Below are positions 1 through 9,628 of a stretch of 64,000 nucleotides of DNA, piece by piece. Position numbers and translations under genes: made by a program. Origin of the DNA: Guyanagaster necrorhizus (lineage: Eukaryota > Basidiomycota > Agaricomycetes > Agaricales > Physalacriaceae); contig NW_025064890.1 of NCBI RefSeq assembly GCF_019112545.1, positions 1,307,993 through 1,371,992 of the forward strand. The letters run 5' to 3'. Positions within the stretch are counted from its first letter, which is position 1. Each line of letters starts with the position of its first letter. The notes below the pieces were generated by a model that was given only the letters and a program-made list of their open reading frames with translations, searched no databases and was not told the origin of the DNA.

Positions 1-42
1 ACTAGACCTACATGGCATCATCTGACGTGTTTCATGCCCTAG

Positions 43-583
43 GGACCTCTTGAGGAAGACTCTTCCCTCGGAAAACCCAATATCGCGCATTTTCCGCAAC
101 CGCAGACTCTTCCACATCATCATGATCGTCGCCGTTGCACTCGGAGTCTATGGAATTACCTCAAGTATGCACAACCCTACCAGCAGCGTCGCCTCTACGT
201 GTCGGAAAGCCAGCGTCCTCATCTTCCTGGGCCTCACCATCGTGCAAGCATTTCTTACAATTGCATCAATAAACAAGGAGATACAAGATGGTTGATTTCT
301 TTCCTTATCAATTGCCCAGAGCGACTCTGATTGAATGACTCGTCCAGGGTATCGACCGATGCAAGCAAGCAGCCTGGGGGATAGATATGGCTCATTCATC
401 CTTTGCGCCATCTCTCTTCTCCTTCTCGTCCGCGAGGCGTTCATGGTCGCTACCATAACTAACTCTCAAAAGGAGGCCGATGAGCATTTCTGGTACCCAC
501 TTGTTGCACTGCCAGAGATACTTGCCATCATGCTGTACTGTACACCGGGTCTTGTTCCTCCCCGGTCAAAGTTGCCTCAATGA
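43..583 (+). CDS. DUF7702-like fungal membrane protein, 3' part
   Basis: This is the C-terminal part of a fungal multi-pass membrane protein of the DUF7702 type; its function is not known. The exons are 43-290 and 348-583, joined by a 57-bp GT-AG intron (291-347) that keeps the frame. An acceptor TAG at 40-42 marks the end of an earlier intron, because the frame upstream meets a stop at 23-25. Visible segments are two hydrophobic stretches ('IIMIVAVALGVYGIT' and 'ASVLIFLGLTIVQAFL'), then 'GDRYGSFILCAISLLLLVREAF', and the family-like tail 'YPLVALPEILAIMLY' followed by 'PGLVPPRS'. The 5' part lies outside the window. The family call is from recall of the conserved tail, so it is good but not certain. 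Confidence 0.7.
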
Positions 584-681
584 ATGATTTATCAGCCCGT
601 TTGTAGTTTTGTATATTTATTTATTCGTGTAGAAAAAGTTGGCACATACATCGCTGTCTCTCAACAGCCCTGTCTTCATAT

Positions 682-2711
682 CTATATGCGTCCTTTAAAC
701 TCAGAGTTTTCATCATGATTTTCGAGACCAATCGAAGAGGAAGCCAGAGGCACACATTCCGGTTCATACTCGCCATCCATGTAAATATCAGTATCGTACC
801 AGAACGCGACCAACTCTCTGTCCTCAGGAAATCTGGGCGAACGACTCTCCGCAAAAAACAATCTCCCATATTCATAGTCGTGGCCACAGGGAATATGCAA
901 GTTGCATCCGACCGGTGTCTCTTCCGCATAGAGCGTGTAGGACGGATGGTCCGAGCTGACCTTCACACCACGTCCAAGAGCCCCATCGAGAACATTGGGT
1001 CTATTAGGTCAGACATGAAGCTGACGAAGAAAAGACACGTAGCACGAGACACACCCACCTAGCCGTGAACTTCACCACCGATGGTCCGTGCGCCGCATCG
1101 AAGAGGAAAATCTTCCTATGGCGATAATACCCCGGCCTTTCCCAGCGCTCATAGTCCGGGTGCCCTTCCTTCATCTGATACTTGTGCACCCTGTCTCTAC
1201 GTCTGTGTCGTTCGAGAGCCGCCGCCCATCCCGAGTCTGGATCGATGTCGCCCCATGTACGGGTGGTGTAGCCCCAGTCGTACATGTGGTTACCCCAATC
1301 GTACCGGTTGACGTAAGAAATAGAAGGGTCTTTTGAAACGAAATCGACCTCCACCCCTTTCTCGACGAGGGCTTGCGGACTCTCGTCTTCGTGATAAACG
1401 ATCCAGCCGGTACGCTCCCTACCGAATTCTTCGCTTTTCCCAAAGACTTGGGCAACCTGAAGAACGTCGCGTATGGGTGGCATGTCATCATGTGGGTTGA
1501 TATCACTAACCTTCCATACCCCAGACTTTGCTGCGACGCGGTACTTCCAACCCATTTGTACAATTGTTCCCTCACCATCTGAGTCTAATCTGACTTGCTT
1601 GGCTGGATTGTCATGCTCGGTAGACTTCATACCCATGACAATACATGGTAGATCGCCCCAAAGCATTTCGCCTGAGGTGTCATTTGTTAGATGAGAGCAA
1701 ACTATTCAGCTCAACCTCCCTACCCGAAACGATATTGAACGATGCATCGATTGGCTTAACGTCAGTGGGACCCGCTGCCTCTCGCCAAGCCGGATCAAAG
1801 ACGTATCTCTTCTCCCGCTCCTCTTCCCAAGTTGTATGAGGTTTGTTAAAAGTGAGTCCGTCGGAGTATCTTTCCCAGTCTAACGTCTTGAGCCAGCCGA
1901 GCGCGATAAAAATCTTGCACTCGCGCTTGTGCGAGCTTGCCCAATGGTGGTCCCGACAACTCTGCAGCCCGTTAGTCCAACACAACTCGACAACATCCCT
2001 GAGGGTAGAGAGCCCACCTGGCTGCAATAGGAGATATTTTTGCAACGGTGGCATTGTATAAAGCTGATGGTGTTTTGCTCCTCTTTTTGGCCACAGGCCT
2101 GACAGCGGACGTAGTCGTCAGATGGCGTATCCTCCTCGATCACGTTATTGACTCGGAAGAGGGTTTTCATATCGCATGGAATGATCTATGCCACAGCGTC
2201 AGTTCTCATCCGGCTCAAGGATTGAAATCAGACAAACCTTCATATGCTTCGGGTTCTTCACAAGCACTCCGTTCTCTCCCTGAGGGAGTAGATCCTTTTC
2301 GGCGTAAAGAATCGCCGCAACGCGTCCCACCTTGATTGAATCCTTGTCGAACCGTTTCCCATCGAAATCGAGGGAAACATTGAGGTTGCTATTCTGTTGT
2401 TGGTCAGAGACCACCAGAAGACTACGGTCATGATGGATGGAGACAATCTCTCCTAGGAAGCACCAGTGTCGGTTTCGAACATACTGGACAGGGATTTCGT
2501 CAGGTTCTTCGTCGTCGAATTCGTCAGACTCGGAGTCGGAGCCGCCTATGAATTTAGGTCGTGTAAATCGTCGGTCATAGAAATTTTCCTCCCATTCTTC
2601 CTCTCCGCTCCAGGGAAGAGACGGATAGGGGATAAAGACTTTCACGTTACGTAGATCGCATGGGGGAATTTGGTTCCCGGAGTCATCAGTAGTATTGAGG
2701 CCATAAGACAT
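682..2711 (-). CDS. MYND-type zinc finger protein
   Basis: The predicted protein has 603 residues from five exons (2711-2238, 2185-2018, 1961-1724, 1671-1059, 1000-682). All introns are 52-58 bp, GT-AG and in phase. The MYND finger is at about residues 186-229: CQAC, then CHRC, 'YCSQSC', HW, H and KREC, so all zinc ligands are present. The finger is split by the second intron. MYND fingers bind proline-rich partners or zinc and are common in Agaricomycete proteins of unknown role. An acidic stretch (SDSESDEFDDEEPDE) precedes the finger. The long C-terminal half is rich in Trp, Tyr and Asp and I do not recognise it. I chose the ATG at 2711 because the open frame upstream has no other ATG; an extra 5' exon is possible. 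A truncated relative lies just upstream. Confidence 0.8.
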
Positions 2712-2939
2712 TTGACTGCGCACGACGAGAGGTGGGTGAACTGGAATATTGTTCAAAGGGTAGACCCTCGTACCTTTTATACGTATTCAAGTCAGTGGCA
2801 ACACTGCCAAGACAACAACTTGCCTTTGTGAGTGTTGCTGTATTTGTCTGCAATCGTCCAAGCACCTTTGTCATATGTAAGTAAACGGAAAATGTACAAA
2901 GAAAATGTGACAAAGGCGTATCCTTCATCACGGATCAGT

Positions 2940-3330
2940 CAACGGTCCGCAAATGGCCGATGCGTCCCTTCCAGAGGATAAAGATCAATGTCATACCAAA
3001 AGACAACGAGATATCTGTCTTGAAGAAAGTGAGGAGAATACTCGCCTGTTCAGCGAGTATAATCATCGCATCAGTCACACCGTCAATTCGGAACAAGGAA
3101 TTACCGCCTGAAATTATCTACGAGAAAGCAAACGTTGTCAGCCAAAGGGTACTAGGACTGAATTCCGGTCAAACGCACGTTGCTGTGTTCTCTATTCCAC
3201 ACAAGGACACCAACCTATCCGTCAGGAAAGACGTTTTTTTTTTGCTGCATACAATACCACCGCAACGCGTCGAATTGGTACAGAATCGCTGTCAGAACTG
3301 CCGTTGCCAGATGTTGTAGCCGCTGACGGA
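2940..3330 (-). pseudogene. Truncated tandem copy of the MYND-protein gene
   Basis: Two short pieces on the minus strand match the neighbouring MYND gene. At about 3290-3160 'VPIRRVAVVLYAAK' parallels 'IKVGRVAAILYAEK' at the end of its exon 1. At about 3030-2950 'DRYLVVFWYDIDLY' parallels 'DRELVAFWYDTDIY' in its last exon. The MYND finger and the central exons are missing between them. The frame is broken, with stops and a T9 run at 3234-3242. This looks like a tandem duplicate that lost its middle and then decayed. The exact ends cannot be fixed by eye. Confidence 0.65.
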
Positions 3331-3745
3331 CGACCAGAACGAGTCGAACAGGCTGAAGAGAGACAATTTTCTCATGGACGCATTGGTGCAGTGCATTACT
3401 GCTGCGAGGAGGAAAATGTACTGAATTGATACAGTGGTCGTAGGTGGCAACAATTTCAGACTGTAGATCGCGTTTCGGGCCGCTGACCGAACATTATGCA
3501 CGTGATCGAAATATACTGTTTTCTTGGAACACCCGGCCCGACCACCCTACGGTGCAAATACGATGCTGACCAAGCTCAGAGGACGTCGCGTCTGTACTAC
3601 TACCCATCAATTTTCTCGCACTTCCCATCTGTCCCTTTGAGTCCTTGAAGCTTGATTGCTGAGGGGGAGAATCTCTGGAATCTCACTCGTGAGGAGTGTA
3701 TAGAAGCTACTTTCTCAACTGGCCTTGTCAGCAACGGCGACAACG
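3331..3745. other. Intergenic, upstream of cullin-4
   Basis: I see no further gene here. It holds the 5' remains of the MYND pseudogene on the minus strand and, presumably, the promoter of the cullin gene. No motif stands out. Confidence 0.4.
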
Positions 3746-6664
3746 ATGACGAGCATTCTGTCCTTGCTGTCGCTGCCAACATCTGCGACTGCCTTCACCG
3801 ACGTCGAGAGCAATATTTCAGATGATGGGTCGGCTTCTCCTCTTCGCAAGGTCCCTCGATTGGACTCAGACTCTGACATTTCCTCTGCCGCCAGGTCTAA
3901 ATCCGCAGGAAGAAGCGGCGGTGTAGTAAACATCAGCATCATTGGTGACCACAGTGAGGTTTTCGTTCTCATTTTCAGGCAGGGATCTGAGATGGGCGCA
4001 GTAAAGACATCAAACATGGAGCAATATTACCAGTCTATTGCGAAACGGACGCCGAGGTTCCTGTTTACCCGTGAATCGATTGCTTCCTTGCCTTCGACAT
4101 ACGAGCAGGTATTCAATAGCTGTCGTTATGTTGTCTCTGTTGCCAAGGACGGTGCTACTTTGTACACTGTTCTCAAGCTAGAGATACAGCAATGCGTGGA
4201 GAAATTGGCCCGCGAGCTTACCTCGTCGAAGGAAGAGGGAGTCCAATGGTTACCGAAATTTGTGGAGATATGCGAGTGGTATGAGACCCAGGTGGTGCGT
4301 ATGAATGACTGTCGTGTCTGCGACGTGGTTGCTGATGATTCTATAGGCGACATTGCAGTCCTTATTTTCGTTTCTGGACCAGATATACGTTGCTAAACAG
4401 AAAGGACTACAGGACATTGGGTACGTACTCTTGTAAATGCCTTCTTCTGCACCTCACTTGCTCTCAGATCTCATGCATATTCCTCTTTCAATTCTCACGT
4501 CTTTGGCAACATCGGAATCGCAGAGCGGCTCAGATCAGGCATCGCACTGTGGGCTGAACATGAACGAAAGACCAAGTACGTTTCAACTACGGCCGAAATT
4601 ATTCACTCACAGATTACACAGCTCTCAACATGCATTGCGAGAATGCATTCCGAAGCTCATGACTCACATCGCGACATTCGGACAATATTCGGCTTTTGAA
4701 CAGTTCTACATCGATATGACCCGTGAGCAATACTGCCGGGAAGTCCAGGACCTCATCGGGACATTTGGAGGGCATCCGGACGCCGAAAAATTCTACATCA
4801 ACATAACTGGCGGACAATACAGCAAACAGGTTCAGGATCTCATTGATAGAGGTATCAAACCGACAGAATACTTTGAGCATGTTCGCAAGAGAATACAGGA
4901 GGAGAATGCTCGCTCTGCGGATGTCCTACCCCCTCAAAGCTGGAATGCGGTCCGTATCTCCACTGAAAAGGCTCTGTTAGATGGAAATGTCGATTGGCTT
5001 GCACTAGGAAGTACGTGTCGAGGCCATCTTTTCTTCCACCAACTGACTTTTTCTCTAGCATTGAGATCCTACATGGAAGCGAGAGACTTCAAGTCCTTGT
5101 CGGACCTGTACAAGTTATACGTGAGAGTAGGGGGAGAGAAGGTTCTTTGCGCCGTCTTCCGTGGATATACACAAACATCTATCAGCGACATCGTGACAGA
5201 CAAGGCTCGAGATGATGAGATGGTCCATCGCCTCCTAGAGCTTCGCGAACTCGCCAACATAGCCATATCCACGTCCTTCTGTGACGAAGATTACATGGGA
5301 GCCGCATCTACGAGTGCGCCACCTCCGACCAAGGGGAACCAGGAATTCGTGTATGCGCTCAGTGATGCGTTTACCCATGGATTCAAAGCGCGCAGAAACA
5401 AGCCTGCAGAGATGATTGCTACGTATCTCGACAAGTTGATGAGACGTGGACAAGGTGCAAGCAGCGAGGATTCCCACACAGCGGCGTTGGATGCCGCTCT
5501 GGCGCTGTATAGGTTCACGGAGGACAAGGATGTCTTCAGGACATTCTACCATCGACAACTAGCCAAAAGGCTGTTATTGGGCCGAAGTGCCTCGGACGAC
5601 GTGGAGAAGCGGATGCTAAAGAAGCTGCAGGATGGCAAGTGATGCATTATTGCAGTTGGACTTTCCTCACCTGTTGCACGTAGATTACGATCCCGAATTT
5701 GGTCAAGCAGAGAAGATGTTCAAGGATCTCGCACTCTCCGGAGACTTGGTTCAGGAGTTCCGCCGGAAGCACGGTCAGGATGAACTCTACGTCAACGTCC
5801 TTGAACGAGGGGGTTGGCCGTTTTCGTTACAGCGCACGCGGATCGACCTACCAGCGGAGGTAGGTCTTTCTTCGATGTCTGGAGCGTGCACTGATCTTCC
5901 TGGAATAGATGCAGGAGCAGCTGAACATGTTTACAAAGTTCTATGATCAGAAACACCAGGGCCGGAAACTGGTGTGGGATCATGCTCTCAGCACGGTGAT
6001 ACTGAAGACTCATTTCGAGGCTGGCTCGAAAGACCTTTCTCTTAGCTTGTACCAAACTATCATCGTGTTACTCTTCACGGACGTGGACGAGGTCTCGTTT
6101 ACTGACATCAAAGCGCAGACGCGTATGGGTATGCTTTAAGGATTTTGATATTCGTCCGTTGACTGAATTGCATCGCCTAGATGACGCGGAACTGCGACTT
6201 ACCCTGCAGAGCCTGGCGTGCGGTAAGAAGAAAGTCTTGCTGAAAGTTCCCCCGGGCAAAGACATCATGGACTGGGACAAGTTCCGGTTCAACGTTGGTT
6301 TTACTGACCCCCGGCAGAAGATCCATATCAATTCTATCCAGGCGAAGGTTTCGGTGCGTCGCAGTCAGTCCCGGTCGTGGTGCTACGTTTCTGACGGTGT
6401 GTAATACAGGAACAAGAGTCGCAATACACACAAACTGCTATTGAGAGCGACAGGAAGAGCACGTTGGACGCGGCAATTGTGCGGATCATGAAAGGGCGCA
6501 AGGAGTTGGCGTATGAGAAGCTCAAGGTAGCGGTGATCGAGGCAGTGAAAGGACACTTCATGCCTCCCGTTGATCTTATCAAGAAGAGGGTGGATTGGTG
6601 TGTGGAGAACGAGTACCTGGAGAGGGACGAGAAGGACAAGAGTTTGTTCAGATATGTTGCCTGA
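3746..6664 (+). CDS. CUL4: Cullin-4, scaffold of the CRL4 E3 ubiquitin ligase
   Basis: The model gives 837 residues from nine exons: 3746-4294, 4347-4420, 4468-4575, 4622-5010, 5059-5634, 5684-5859, 5909-6128, 6181-6347, 6410-6664. Cullin-4 bridges DDB1-type adaptors and the RING protein RBX1 to ubiquitylate substrates in the nucleus. Family-specific blocks are 'RRNKPAEMIATYLD', 'YRFTEDKDVFRTFYHRQLAK', 'YDPEFGQAEKMFKDLALS', 'LRLTLQSLACGKKKV' and the winged-helix end. The neddylation lysine is K781 in IVRIMKGRKE. The length is normal for the family. Oddities: the intron at 5635-5683 is GC-AG, and residues 272-300 are repeated at about 301-325. The first 90 or so residues are poorly conserved; the start and a possible extra intron near 3945-3978 are uncertain. 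The acceptor of exon 4 could also be 4612. Confidence 0.9.
4704..4868 (+). repeat. Diverged tandem duplication inside cullin-4
   Basis: Two adjacent units of 87 bp (29 codons) start at 4704 and 4791. They share 'FYI', a threonine, 'QY', 'VQDLI' and a Gly-rich link, with clear divergence. The unit covers the helix that leads into the 'EYFEHVRKRI' motif of the cullin-repeat stalk. Other cullin-4 proteins that I recall have one such unit. Confidence 0.7.
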
Positions 6665-7948
6665 GGGTAGTCCGATTCTGGCATACTACGTTCCGTTCTA
6701 CGTACCATTACGCGAAATTCTCATCAGCGTTTCAGACCCATTGGAAATCTCCCTCTTTCTCTCAACGCCGTTATTTATTTATTTTTCCGTATTTCGATAC
6801 GATGTTATAGACTCACTGCTGTCAAAAATCGCTGCGCGTACTACAGTGCCTTACCTGCCTGAGCCGGTGTTAAACGTCAACTGCGTCTTTCTGTGTGACT
6901 TTTTACAGATCCCGCGTTCCGCTTTGAACTTGATTGTCGTGATCGATCTCTTAACGGCAATCATACTATATCCGAACGTGTTCGAGGTCAAAAGTCTTTG
7001 GTAAGTTCGAAGGACAAGACGTGCCGTGCCTTTGGTGGCGTATCCCCCCCCCCACGGAGATCGCACAGACAAAACCCGAAATCTTACTAGATATATTACG
7101 ATTACCACCACGTTGAGATTGATGATGTCTCCGAATTCAGCTGCAGGTCCGGTTCTACCTATCATTCTATTAGTGTTACAAGCAACGCTGTTCCTCCCGA
7201 CCTACGAGGAAAGGAGCCTTTTTCGTTCAAAATATTTCCGTTGGAATAAGCGACGTCTAGCCAGCTGTCTTCCATGACCGGCGAAAAAAAAAAACCTTTG
7301 ACACAAACACGAGCCCGATACTCGTGTGCTGCTGAGCTGACCGCAATGTATCAACCCCGATACAACAGAACCTTCTAGGTACCACGAGGAGCTCATCGGG
7401 GGAAGAGAGGAAGAGCGAAGGGCGGTCGGTCTTTCAATTTGTCAAAAACAGCGGACCATCTCGAAAGCAATAACAATTAATACTACGATGACGAGGGTAC
7501 AGAATCTGAATGCAAACAGACAAAGGGTAAAGTGATGAAGAAAGCGATATAAACTACGTTGAAACACCTACTCCAAAATACGCCTCCATAGAAGATACGA
7601 TAATAATACAGACTAAAAACAATGACGAGAGGAGTGAGAAAATAAGCAGGAAATGCATATCAACGCCAGCCTAGAACGCCCATCATGGCCCAGGAACATA
7701 GGCTCCTTAATGTGACAACAATCGCTCGAGTTAGAGCATGATGGCGCGGATCTGTTTAAGCGGCGGTTAACACGTAGTTGTCCAGACACACGACATAGAC
7801 GTACATTACTTGACACGATAGAACTATTGATCGCGCAGCGAACATCCGAGGTATTGATATTTAGATATAAAGCAGAGAGGGACAATTCCGGTATTGGATA
7901 TTGCATAGTGATGATGTATAGATAAAGGGAAGCAAAAGCAAATAAAAG
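6665..7948. other. Intergenic region between two convergent genes
   Basis: CUL4 (+) and the G-alpha gene (-) end here tail to tail, so both 3' UTRs fall in this stretch. It contains a C10 run near 7048 and an A9 run near 7285. The short open frames on either strand show no family signature, and I see no gene. Confidence 0.5.
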
Positions 7949-9628
7949 TTAGATCAGTGCCGCCGTCTCAAGATTTGTGCGCAGGACGATGCTAAAGGAG
8001 AAAAGGGGGAGGGGAGCGCAAGAAAAAGATTTGAGCGCAAGTTCGGGAATCGGGAAGAGAGGATACGGGACCAAAAGGGGGGGGAAAACAAAATGGAAGG
8101 GACTCACTCTAAATGAAATGGGTCAGTGCTAATCGGTTTCAGCAGATTGAGGGAAACGTACCTTCTACAGCAGCCATAACGACACGAAGCATTGCAGTAT
8201 CGGTGGCGGTCGTCATACTGCGAACACGTTAATATAGAGCGGAGACAGCTTGAATGACGTACTGTATGTATATCTCACGCTCTTTTAGTCGACCAGCCTT
8301 TGTGGCCAGTTTTGTAAACCGACGCTTGAAGTAATCGCGACCTGCTCGGACGTCGCCAGTCTCACCATCATAATCCTGCGTTTTGGAGATTGATAAGATC
8401 CCGACATCAAGAGTCAGAGATGTAAAACAACGTACCGGGAAAAAATTTTTGATGTCGGAATGTGGTATTTTCCTCTCGAACAAGTCATTCTTGTTCAAAA
8501 ACAGAATCTAATCATTATCGTTGTCAGCCTCAGCATTAGGACAGCAGAAGAGCGCCACTCACGATCGAAGTTTGCTTGAACCACTGCGAGTGACATATTG
8601 AGTCCCATATGGTCATTGCATCTTGCATTTGATTCTATCATCCCCAAATAATTAGCTACAATACATCAACAATCAGAAGGTAACATACCGCATCTTTGTC
8701 CTCCACCAGACATTGGTCGTATCCGCTCAAGCTGACCAGAAACAGAATACTCGTCACATCCTGAAAGCAATGTATCCATTTCCGCCGCTCCGATTTCTGA
8801 CCTCCAACATCAACCATGAGCATCTCATGTTCTCGAAGCGTAAATGTCGTCTCCGTGATGCCAATCGTCCGGGCTCGGCATTGAATGATGTCCTGTTCCG
8901 TAGGCTGATATTGCGGGTCGAATAACCGGTCTAATGATCCAAAGAAGTAAAGAAGACTTGATACGCGGGTCCTTCAGCGAACGACAGGAAATAGTGGGAC
9001 AGTAAGACTTACTTTTCGGGTAATGCAGCCTCATTGCCTCTCTGCCACGCCTTCTGTACTTCGGGATCACTCCATAGTGATTTCAGGGGTTCGTAATATT
9101 CCATCGGGAAGGCCTCCCCGTCCCTGAGATCACGAGCATCCTCGATAACCTCGAGGTACTTCTGGTTCTCTTCTGACACCTTCAGGTCCATGTCCTCCAT
9201 AGCATCGAGAACATATTTGAGCCCGCCAGTGAGATTATCGAATGTGAGCTGCCGATACGACTCGATTTCCTGAGGCGAGAACGGTACTCGGTGGATAAAC
9301 CGCATTTGCTGTTTCAAGCACCGTCACGACAATGCTCTCAACAGACACACACAGTGAACCTCACCTTGAGCACTGTCGACTTTCCCGAATCACCGGAGCC
9401 AAGGAGTAGGACCTAAGTAGTCATGAAGACGAATACTTGGGAGGACAAGGATAGGGCACACCTTGACCTGCGACGCCATCTTGGCCTTGGCCTGACTCTC
9501 TGTCAGCGTTGCAACTGGTTCTCAAACGAAACGTGACTTACCTCCTTCAGCTCCTTCTCTGCTTGCCTATGCAAGGCTTTATCTGCCTCCGTCACCTCCA
9601 ATCCTCCAGAAGATATACAAGCACCCAT
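7949..9628 (-). CDS. Heterotrimeric G protein alpha subunit
   Basis: The model gives 361 residues from eleven exons: 9628-9542, 9491-9462, 9412-9365, 9308-9013, 8956-8689, 8634-8563, 8507-8436, 8375-8263, 8217-8162, 8108, 7991-7949. The protein is a membrane-attached GTPase that relays receptor signals. MGACIS carries the Gly2 and Cys4 lipidation sites. The P-loop is GSGDSGKS (44-51), switch I has R183 in RTIGITET, switch II is DVGGQ (203-207), the guanine-specificity motif is NKND (272-275) and TTATDT is at 331-336. The tail ETAALI lacks the cysteine that pertussis toxin modifies. The penultimate exon is one base (A at 8108), and with it codon 348 reads GAC (Asp). Without it the tail is out of frame or needs a weak GTTTCC donor. 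The exact G-alpha subgroup is not assigned. Confidence 0.93.
8108..8108 (-). other. Putative single-nucleotide exon of the G-alpha gene
   Basis: Reading the minus strand, a pyrimidine-rich CATTTCATTTAG is followed by one A and then a consensus donor GTGAGT. The flanking introns would be 8161-8109 (53 bp) and 8107-7992 (116 bp). The base joins the final G of exon 9 to the first C of the last exon to make GAC. This is a splice prediction from sequence only. Confidence 0.7.

Noticed and set aside
715..1062. Plus-strand open frames of 80-115 residues opposite the MYND gene
   Set aside because: They are shadows of the minus-strand exons, with no family features.
4437..4610. ATG at 4437 as the start of a separate gene
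   Set aside because: It lies inside an intron of cullin-4 and the frame does not match the conserved protein until 4622.
8162..8174. Alternative G-alpha donor GTTTCC giving one extra residue before IVLRTNL
   Set aside because: It is a weak donor and breaks the conserved spacing. The one-base exon has consensus sites on both sides. It remains the main competing model.
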